A stretch of DNA of 27,952 bases from an uncultured Peptococcaceae bacterium (GTDB lineage Bacteria > Bacillota > Peptococcia > Peptococcales > Peptococcaceae): the NCBI GenBank assembly GCA_938044045.1, contig CALIQN010000007.1:1-27952 (forward strand), given 5' to 3'. Both the position numbers and the translations under genes were made by a program. Of this stretch, positions 1 to 5,253 are shown one piece after another; positions within the stretch are counted from its first letter, which is position 1; every line of letters begins with the position of its first letter. The notes beneath the pieces are model-generated. The model was not told the origin of the DNA, did not search any database, and worked only from the letters and a program-made list of their open reading frames with translations.

Positions 1-231
1 GATATTGCCTATAATTATTATAATTTATTTGCAGAACTTCAGGAATATAAGATTGATTTAGAAAAGGTGGAGTTGGAGAAATGGCAGGTTAAAACTTTTA
101 AAACTTTACTTGAAATTGATAATGAAATTAAAAAAATTGTACAGCTAAAAGGACTAATTTTGCCATATATGCTTAGAAATGTAGAAAATATTTCGGATAG
201 TTTTTTAAAAAAATTTAATAAAATTCAATAA
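1..231 (+). CDS. C-terminal end of an unrecognised protein (left-truncated)
   Basis: An open frame runs from the first base to a TAA at 229-231 and gives the last 76 residues of a protein whose start lies outside the window. The visible part is rich in Lys, Glu, Leu and Ile, has no Cys and no obvious membrane segment, and reads as helical. It ends in a basic tail (FLKKFNKIQ). I do not recognise the family. It is on the same strand as the tRNA operon, whose promoter begins 16 bases after the stop. No terminator hairpin is visible between them. It could also be a degraded remnant, since only a C-terminal piece is seen. Confidence 0.6.
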   Translation, partial: DIAYNYYNLFAELQEYKIDLEKVELEKWQVKTFKTLLEIDNEIKKIVQLKGLILPYMLRNVENISDSFLKKFNKIQ

Positions 232-247
232 AATTAATATAAAAGTG

Positions 248-276
248 TTGACATAAAAAAAAAACCATGCTATCAT
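248..276 (+). promoter_or_regulatory. Sigma-A type promoter of the tRNA operon
   Basis: A perfect TTGACA (248-253), a 17-base A-rich spacer and TATCAT (271-276) preceded by TG (268-269) make an extended -10 promoter. It lies 12 bases before the first tRNA, as expected for a strong stable-RNA promoter. Confidence 0.85.
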
Positions 277-288
277 TGTCTACGTTGT

Positions 289-362
289 CGGGGCGTAGCG
301 CAGTTTGGTAGCGTACGTGGTTTGGGACCATGGGGTCGGGGGTTCGAATCCCTCCGCCCCGA
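289..362 (+). tRNA. tRNA-Pro (TGG)
   Basis: The acceptor arms CGGGGCG (289-295) and CGCCCCG (355-361) pair fully. The T arm carries GGTTCGAATCC. The anticodon stem CGTGG/CCATG encloses a 7-base loop with TGG at 323-325. The discriminator is A362 and no CCA is encoded. First gene of the six-tRNA operon. Confidence 0.95.
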
Positions 363-378
363 TAATTTTTTTTGGCAA

Positions 379-449
379 GCGGGTGTAACTCAATGGTAGA
401 GTTCTGGCCTTCCAAGCCAGCTACGTGGGTTCGATTCCCATCACCCGCT
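379..449 (+). tRNA. tRNA-Gly (TCC)
   Basis: The acceptor arms GCGGGTG (379-385) and CACCCGC (442-448) pair. The anticodon stem CTGGC/GCCAG encloses a loop with TCC at 411-413. The discriminator is T449, which is normal for bacterial tRNA-Gly. No CCA is encoded. Confidence 0.95.
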
Positions 450-454
450 TTTTT

Positions 455-528
455 GTGCCTGTAGCTCAGCTGGATAGAGCATCGGACTTCTAATCCGAGG
501 GTCGGGGGTTCGAATCCCTCCAGGCACG
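455..528 (+). tRNA. tRNA-Arg (TCT)
   Basis: The acceptor arms GTGCCTG (455-461) and CAGGCAC (521-527) pair. The anticodon stem TCGGA/TCCGA carries TCT at 489-491, reading AGA/AGG codons. The discriminator is G528 and no CCA is encoded. Confidence 0.95.
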
Positions 529-541
529 CTTTTTTAGGTAT

Positions 542-615
542 GGTGGGTGTGGCGAAGTGGTTAACGCACCGGATTGTGGCTCCGGGACTCGTGGGTTCGA
601 TTCCCATCATCCACC
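542..615 (+). tRNA. tRNA-His (GTG)
   Basis: The acceptor arms GTGGGTG (543-549) and CATCCAC (608-614) pair with one G-U. The anticodon stem CCGGA/TCCGG encloses GTG at 576-578. G542 is the extra G-1 typical of tRNA-His and faces the discriminator C615. I include G-1 in the coordinates. No CCA is encoded. Confidence 0.95.
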
Positions 616-620
616 TTTAT

Positions 621-692
621 TGGGGTATCGCCAAGCGGTAAGGCACGGGACTTTGACTCCCGCATTCACAGGTTCGAATCCTGTTACCCCAG
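621..692 (+). tRNA. tRNA-Gln (TTG)
   Basis: The acceptor arms TGGGGTA (621-627) and TACCCCA (685-691) pair. The anticodon stem CGGGA/TCCCG holds TTG at 653-655. The discriminator is G692 and no CCA is encoded. Confidence 0.95.
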
Positions 693-695
693 TTT

Positions 696-768
696 GAGCC
701 ATTAGCTCAGTCGGTAGAGCACCTGACTTTTAATCAGGGTGTCGAAGGTTCGAATCCTTCATGGCTCA
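696..768 (+). tRNA. tRNA-Lys (TTT)
   Basis: The acceptor arms GAGCCAT (696-702) and ATGGCTC (761-767) pair. The anticodon stem CCTGA/TCAGG holds TTT at 729-731. The discriminator is A768 and no CCA is encoded. Last gene of the tRNA operon; it ends three bases before the terminator hairpin. Confidence 0.95.
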
Positions 769-770
769 GC

Positions 771-801
771 AAAAGCTATCGCGAAGGCGATAGCTTTTTT
801 T
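771..801 (+). terminator. Rho-independent terminator of the tRNA operon
   Basis: A perfect 12-bp stem (771-782 with 787-798) closes a GAAG loop, and the T run continues to 801. It directly follows the last tRNA. Confidence 0.92.
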
Positions 802-834
802 CATTTTTGTAAGGAAATTTTAATTTTAAAAGGC

Positions 835-863
835 TAGCCAGATGTATATAGATAGTTTATAAT
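835..863 (+). promoter_or_regulatory. Probable promoter for the HlyD/yggS/sepF operon
   Basis: A perfect TATAAT (858-863) lies 17 bases after TAGCCA (835-840; 4 of 6 matches to TTGACA) and 31 bases before the ATG at 895. It is the first promoter-like site after the tRNA terminator. Confidence 0.5.
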
Positions 864-894
864 GTACTCTGATACCATTTAAGTAGGGATTTAT

Positions 895-1860
895 ATGAGA
901 GTAAATGAAAAAATTCAAAGTTCAATTAAACGCACGGGTTTAGATCTTCCCCAAGTGATTATTATAGGTTTAATTTTATTCATATTAATTTGGTTTATTG
1001 GAAATGGTGTCTATAATCTAGTCAATACAACATTAGTGCGTACTTACGAGATTGAAAGTGAGTTTGAGCGCCGTTCTATTCAAGGAATGGGTTTCTTACG
1101 TACAGAAAACAACATGATTCAAAGTGATATTTTAGGGGAAATTAAACCGATAAAACGTGAAGGTACTAGAGTTGCAAAAAACCACGTCGTATTCAGTGTC
1201 GCTGGTAATACAGCTGAGAATACTTCGAAAAAGGAATTTTATGCACCGATTTCTGGTTTGGTAAGTTACCACATTGATGGTTATGAGCTTTTAAAAACAG
1301 CAGATGATATTCGAGGCCTTGATTTTAATCGTATGTATGAGGTTGAGAAAAGTTCAACTAAAAAGACTGTTGTATCAGAAAAAGGTGAACGTGTTGCTAA
1401 GGTGATTGATAATCTAAAACCAGTTCTCCTGTATATGAATGTACCAAAGCTTCAAAAACCAGTTTTTGCAAAAGTGGGCGATATTGTTCGTGTTGATTTT
1501 AAAGATTTAGGTGAAACAACAAAAGCAACAGTTGTTTCTATGAAGGATAATCCTGACGGAAAGACGATATTTTGTGAATTTGAATTGGTTTCTGCAAGTG
1601 ATAAGCTTTTGACTAATCGTGTATTAAACGCTGAAATTTACATCTTGAAAGAAGCTGTGTTAGAGATTTCTGCTGGAACAATCGTTCCTGCAGATGATAA
1701 AAAAACACTTGGTGTATTTGTATTAAATGATGGTATTGTTGCTTGGCGACCTTTAGAGGTCATTGACCAACAAGGTGAACTGTATTACTGCAAGTCCTTA
1801 CCTGAAAAAACGGTAATTATCTTAAATCCTGACAGGGTTAAAGTTGGGGACATTATGTAA
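895..1860 (+). CDS. HlyD-like membrane-anchored protein with a biotinyl/lipoyl-like domain
   Basis: A 321-residue single-pass protein. A short basic cytoplasmic N-terminus is followed by one hydrophobic segment (about residues 20-45) and an extracytoplasmic part. Around residues 115-130, FYAPISGLVSYHIDGYE matches the biotinyl/lipoyl-like hairpin of HlyD/RND-type adaptor proteins. The rest looks beta-rich. Family knowledge: HlyD adaptors bridge inner-membrane exporters, but no ABC or RND pump gene is nearby. Related HlyD-like genes occur just before yggS-sepF in other Bacillota, so a role tied to envelope growth or division is an inference. The start is ATG 895 with a modest GTAGGGA site 5-6 bases upstream. 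It leads the operon; yggS begins 14 bases after its stop. Confidence 0.75.
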   Translation: MRVNEKIQSSIKRTGLDLPQVIIIGLILFILIWFIGNGVYNLVNTTLVRTYEIESEFERRSIQGMGFLRTENNMIQSDILGEIKPIKREGTRVAKNHVVFSVAGNTAENTSKKEFYAPISGLVSYHIDGYELLKTADDIRGLDFNRMYEVEKSSTKKTVVSEKGERVAKVIDNLKPVLLYMNVPKLQKPVFAKVGDIVRVDFKDLGETTKATVVSMKDNPDGKTIFCEFELVSASDKLLTNRVLNAEIYILKEAVLEISAGTIVPADDKKTLGVFVLNDGIVAWRPLEVIDQQGELYYCKSLPEKTVIILNPDRVKVGDIM

Positions 1861-1874
1861 TGAGGTGATTAGAA

Positions 1875-2552
1875 GTGTCTATTCAAGAAAATATAAATAA
1901 GATTTTACAAAATATAGAAGAGGCAAAAATACTGGCTCCTTTTCCCGAGCCGGTTACCTTAGTAGCGGTGACAAAGTTTCAAGATGTAGAGAAATTAAGA
2001 GAATTAAGAAAGACTGGACAATGTATCTTTGGTGAAAATCGTGTCCAAGAATTACTCACTAAGGTCGAACCTTTGCGAGATGAAAATATCACTTGGCATG
2101 TGATAGGGCACTTGCAGACCAATAAAGTTAGGCAGATTATAGATGAAGTCAGTATGATACATTCCTTAGATCGACTTTCCCTTGCTGAAGAAATTGAAAA
2201 AAGAGCAAGTGCAAGAGAGAAGGTAATAGAAGTATTAATTCAAGTCAATATTGCAGATGAAGAACAAAAATTTGGTATGTCCAAAGAAGAAGTACCTGTA
2301 TTTTTAGAAAAGATGCAAGACTTCCCTCATCTTAAAGTAATGGGACTGATGTTAATTGCTCCGAATTATGAAAACAAAGAAGATGTCAGACCTATATTTA
2401 AAGAAATGTATACTTTATTTTCTGAAATGAAGGAAAAGAAGTTAAGTCATGTTGAAATGAAATACCTTTCTATGGGTATGAGTGGAGACTATCGTATTGC
2501 AGTTGAAGAAGGCGCGAATATGGTGCGCATTGGCAGTGCGATTTTTAAGTAA
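1875..2552 (+). CDS. yggS: YggS/YlmE family PLP-binding homeostasis protein
   Basis: A 225-residue protein of the alanine-racemase-like TIM-barrel family that binds pyridoxal 5'-phosphate and buffers free PLP, without known catalytic activity. The PLP lysine is Lys34 in VAVTK. The other family signatures are present in order: FGENRVQE, WHVIGHLQTNK (family form WHFIGxLQxNK), the IHSLDR strand, MGLMLIAP and the phosphate-binding end LSMGMSGDYRIA...VRIGSAIF. Length is normal. The start is a GTG at 1875 with a strong GAGGTGAT site 5-6 bases upstream; no ATG fits. It sits between the HlyD-like gene and sepF, the classic ylmE-sepF arrangement of Gram-positive division clusters. Confidence 0.95.
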   Translation: MSIQENINKILQNIEEAKILAPFPEPVTLVAVTKFQDVEKLRELRKTGQCIFGENRVQELLTKVEPLRDENITWHVIGHLQTNKVRQIIDEVSMIHSLDRLSLAEEIEKRASAREKVIEVLIQVNIADEEQKFGMSKEEVPVFLEKMQDFPHLKVMGLMLIAPNYENKEDVRPIFKEMYTLFSEMKEKKLSHVEMKYLSMGMSGDYRIAVEEGANMVRIGSAIFK

Positions 2553-2569
2553 AGACGGAGGTAAAGTTA

Positions 2570-3109
2570 ATGAGCTTATTTAATAGGATGTTAGATGCGA
2601 TGGGGTTCCGTGAGGAGGCCGATAACGATGACGATTATTATTATGATGATGATGTCGTAGAAGAAATTGTCGATCAGCCAGCTTATAGAGAACCACTTCG
2701 TCAACGTGCGACATCGGCTTCGAGACTATCTAGATATCCAACTGGTGGTGGTCTTGAAGTACAAAATAACATGGACAGACCTATTAAGGCACGTATTGTA
2801 CTCATGCAACCAGTGCATTTTGAAAATGCACAAACGGTCGTGAATAATCTTCTCAAAGGTGACATTGTGGTCATTGATTTGCAATCAACAGATGTGGAAG
2901 ATGCTGTCAATATCGTTAATTTTGTGAGTGGTGCTATTTTTGCGATTCAAGGAAGTATCCAAAAAATTAATGATCAAGGGGCTATTTTTATCTGTCTGCC
3001 AAATGATGTTGAATTAGATAATGAGTTGCACCGTTCCTTAGAAGATACAATTAATGGTCCATCTGTATCTGATTGGGTTAATAGAACGCGTGGTAAAAAT
3101 GATCTCTAA
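2570..3109 (+). CDS. sepF: Cell division protein SepF
   Basis: SepF is a cytoplasmic FtsZ partner that anchors and aligns the Z-ring through an N-terminal amphipathic helix. This 179-residue copy has the expected parts: a membrane-binding helix (MSLFNRMLDAMGF), an acidic Asp/Tyr-rich stretch (about 15-35), a basic low-complexity linker (about 36-60), and the globular FtsZ-binding domain (about 72-150) with VIDLQSTD, FVSGAIFAIQGSI and FICLPNDVEL. The start is ATG 2570 with GGAGGT upstream. The end overlaps the likely start of proC by 11 bases, suggesting translational coupling. Confidence 0.95.
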   Translation: MSLFNRMLDAMGFREEADNDDDYYYDDDVVEEIVDQPAYREPLRQRATSASRLSRYPTGGGLEVQNNMDRPIKARIVLMQPVHFENAQTVVNNLLKGDIVVIDLQSTDVEDAVNIVNFVSGAIFAIQGSIQKINDQGAIFICLPNDVELDNELHRSLEDTINGPSVSDWVNRTRGKNDL

Positions 3110-3926
3110 GATGAAAGTTGGTTTTATTGGCGCAGGTAATATGGCTCAGATGATTATTGCTAGGTTGTGCCAGTCAGTTTATTGTGATACACCAGAAAAT
3201 ATCTATTTTTATAATCCTACTGTGGAAAAGAGAATGCACCTAAAAGAACGTTATCAGATTACAGCACTTGAGTCTTCAAAAGAGATTTATGAAACTTGTG
3301 ATATCGTTGTTTTTGCAGTGAAACCACAGATGTTTCAAAGTGTTTGTAGTGACCTAGGGGATGTATTTGAAGCTAAGGTAAAAAAACCATTGGTGCTTTC
3401 TATTATGGCTGGCGTCAATCTTGAGAAACTTGAACATGCCATTTTGCATAATCGTATTGTGCGTATTATGCCAAATACTTCTGCGGCTATTGGTAAGTCT
3501 ATGACGACACTTTCTGAGCGGGGTCATCTTAGTGAAGAAGATAGAAAAAACACTGAAGCGGTGTTTTCTGCAATAGGAGAAATCCTTTGGGTAGAAGAAA
3601 AATACTTAGATATCACTTCAGCAATTAATGGGACTTCTCCTGCATTTTTGTATTTGATTGCAGAGGCTTTAGCAGATGGTGCTGTGAGAAATGGCTTGAC
3701 GAGAAACTTAGCAGAAAATCTCATTGCAGAGACCTTTATTGGTGTAGGAATGATGTTAAAAGAAAGTGAAAAATCAAGTTTTACGTTAAAAAATGAGGTC
3801 TCTTCACCTGGTGGAATGACCATGCGTGGCTTAGAGGTATTAGAGGCTCATCATCTACGTTACACTTTGATTGAAGCATTGACAAAAGCAAAGGAACATT
3901 CAGAGAGACTGGGCAAGGAGGCTTAG
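3099..3926 (+). CDS. proC: Pyrroline-5-carboxylate reductase
   Basis: Catalyses the last step of proline synthesis, NAD(P)H-dependent reduction of 1-pyrroline-5-carboxylate. The N-terminal Rossmann motif is KVGFIGAGNMAQ (about residues 6-17). RIMPNTSAAIGKSMTTL, INGTSPAFLYLIAEALADGA and the C-terminal SPGGMTMRGLEVLE are diagnostic for ProC. I chose ATG 3099 (275 residues), which overlaps sepF. ATG 3111, immediately after the sepF stop, is an alternative, and neither has a strong ribosome site. A longer reading from ATG 3054 adds a tail with no family similarity and lies inside sepF. proC between sepF and yggT is a known arrangement in Bacillota. Confidence 0.95.
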   Translation: MISKMKVGFIGAGNMAQMIIARLCQSVYCDTPENIYFYNPTVEKRMHLKERYQITALESSKEIYETCDIVVFAVKPQMFQSVCSDLGDVFEAKVKKPLVLSIMAGVNLEKLEHAILHNRIVRIMPNTSAAIGKSMTTLSERGHLSEEDRKNTEAVFSAIGEILWVEEKYLDITSAINGTSPAFLYLIAEALADGAVRNGLTRNLAENLIAETFIGVGMMLKESEKSSFTLKNEVSSPGGMTMRGLEVLEAHHLRYTLIEALTKAKEHSERLGKEA

Positions 3927-4210
3927 TGGATATGTTGTTGGTTTATCTTATTAGACTTATTTCAGCAGCATTTTGGTTCTTTGAGATTTTTATTCTTATA
4001 CGAGTTGTATTTTCATGGATTACACCTAATTCTTATGCAAAATGGGTACGTTTTGTTTATGATGTTACTGAACCTTTCTTGTCATTTATTCGCCAGATTT
4101 TGCCTAGTGCGTTGACTTCTCCTTTAGATTGGTCACCACTGGCTGCTATGTTTTTATTAGGTTTTATAGAGAGGTTTATTATTCGTAGCCTTGTGTTTTT
4201 GATAGGTTAA
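3926..4210 (+). CDS. yggT: YggT family (YlmG) membrane protein
   Basis: A 94-residue integral membrane protein with two hydrophobic segments (about 3-28 and 66-90). Between them is the family signature: RVVFSWITPN followed by VYDVTEPFLSFIRQILPS. YggT/YlmG proteins are conserved beside sepF in Gram-positive bacteria; a part in division or membrane insertion is suspected but not settled. The GTG at 3926 lies 4 bases after AGGAGG and overlaps the proC stop by one base. ATG 3932 (10 bases after the site) is an alternative start two codons in. Confidence 0.9.
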   Translation: MDMLLVYLIRLISAAFWFFEIFILIRVVFSWITPNSYAKWVRFVYDVTEPFLSFIRQILPSALTSPLDWSPLAAMFLLGFIERFIIRSLVFLIG

Positions 4211-4213
4211 GAG

Positions 4214-4960
4214 ATGACTGAGAAAGAAATTCTTGTTAGACGTTTAACTGAAAAAATAGAAAAAACCAATCGCTACTGGCAGACGACAGCTAGCGATTTT
4301 TATCCTAGAGAGCTTCTTTTGGAAGCGATGAATGAAGTGAGTAATTTAGATAATCATACCTACCTATGGGGTGGTTATGAGGAGGCAAATCGCTTAAAAG
4401 CCATCTTTAGCATGGAAGCTTTAACACTGATAGATGATACGCCGTTATGTTTATTGTATCTAAGAGGTAAAAAAGAATTTTTAAAAGCAACCCATAGAGA
4501 CTACCTTGGTGTACTAATGAGCTTGGGTATCAAAAGGGAAAAATTTGGCGACATCATTGTTTATGACGATGGTGCCGATATTATTTTAGATGAAAGTATC
4601 GAAGACTATGTTCTATCTAGTCCTTTATCAGTTAAGAAAGTACCATTGACAGTGACAAAGGGTGAATTTAGCACTTGGGAAAAACCAACACCAAAGTTTA
4701 AAGCGCTTAATTTACAATTAACCTCCTTGCGACTAGATAGTGTAGTGGCTAAGGTATTTCATCTTTCTCGTGCTGATGGGGCAAAATTGATTGAAAAAGA
4801 GCAAGTGATGGTCAATTACCAAGTTGAAACAAAGCCATCACGAACATTTTATCTTGATGATGTTGTCTCTGTGCGTGGTTATGGTAAGTTTAAGATTGGT
4901 GAAGAAGCCGGCTATACCAGAAAAGATAAAATTAGATTGACGGTTTATCAATATATTTAA
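4214..4960 (+). CDS. ylmH: YlmH, S4-domain RNA-binding protein
   Basis: A 248-residue protein with the N-terminal YlmH domain (RYWQTTASDFYPRE, LWGGYEEANR, KATHRDYLGVLMSLGI) and a C-terminal S4 RNA-binding domain (about 172-238: LRLDSVVAKVFHLSRADGAKL, VMVNYQVETKPSR, VSVRGYGKF). In Bacillus subtilis YlmH binds 50S subunits carrying peptidyl-tRNA and acts in rescue of stalled ribosomes. The ATG is three bases after the yggT stop and the ribosome site is weak, so translation is probably coupled. It closes the operon. In many Bacillota divIVA follows ylmH; here the ileS promoter begins one base after the stop. Confidence 0.92.
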   Translation: MTEKEILVRRLTEKIEKTNRYWQTTASDFYPRELLLEAMNEVSNLDNHTYLWGGYEEANRLKAIFSMEALTLIDDTPLCLLYLRGKKEFLKATHRDYLGVLMSLGIKREKFGDIIVYDDGADIILDESIEDYVLSSPLSVKKVPLTVTKGEFSTWEKPTPKFKALNLQLTSLRLDSVVAKVFHLSRADGAKLIEKEQVMVNYQVETKPSRTFYLDDVVSVRGYGKFKIGEEAGYTRKDKIRLTVYQYI

Positions 4961-4961
4961 C

Positions 4962-4990
4962 TTGACAAGGTAACTAAGAATAGTTAATAT
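4962..4990 (+). promoter_or_regulatory. Promoter of the ileS T-box leader
   Basis: A perfect TTGACA (4962-4967), a 17-base spacer and TAATAT (4985-4990) lie directly after the ylmH stop and in front of the T-box leader. Confidence 0.75.
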
Positions 4991-4994
4991 TGTT

Positions 4995-5232
4995 CCAATA
5001 TCATAAAAACACTGATGAGAACACGTATAAAATCGGGTATCTTTTTTAGCGAGTCTACAGATGGTGAAAGGTAGATAAAAGGTTGGTTTTATATATCCTC
5101 TCTGAGTTGGTAAGCTGAATTACTAGTAAGCTTACTCGCTGGCTCCGTTAAGGCTAGAATAAGTGCCGAGTGATCGGAATTTGGGTGGTACCACGATATT
5201 GTCGTCCCTTTATTTGGGGCGTCTTTTTTTAT
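4995..5232 (+). promoter_or_regulatory. T-box leader sensing tRNA-Ile
   Basis: A long structured leader precedes ileS. Stem I is recognisable by its apical hairpin (TCTAC...GTAGA around AGATGGTGAAAG, 5054-5075). The likely specifier is ATC at 5095-5097, an Ile codon. The T-box sequence TGGGTGGTACCACG at 5182-5195 contains the antiterminator bulge TGGT (5186-5189). Its fourth base, T, would pair with discriminator A of tRNA-Ile, agreeing with the gene controlled. A terminator hairpin follows. Known mechanism: uncharged tRNA-Ile binds and stabilises the antiterminator, allowing ileS transcription; charged tRNA leads to termination. Confidence 0.92.
5201..5230 (+). terminator. Regulated terminator of the ileS T-box
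   Basis: The arms GTCGTCCC (5201-5208) and GGGGCGTC (5216-5223) pair with one mismatch and one G-U, followed by seven T residues (5224-5230). It lies just downstream of the T-box sequence, where the competing terminator is expected. Confidence 0.85.
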
Positions 5233-5253
5233 TATTTTTTAAGAGGTGTTAAC

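Noticed and set aside
215..610. A 131-codon open frame on the minus strand across the tRNA genes
   Set aside because: It is antisense to four well-formed tRNAs. Its repeated GxxRTHxxG-like peptides are translations of the tRNA T arms, a well-known false protein.
5170..5253. A 28-codon N-terminal extension of IleS
   Set aside because: It lies inside the T-box and terminator of the leader. The ATG at 5254 has a proper ribosome site and gives the normal IleS start.
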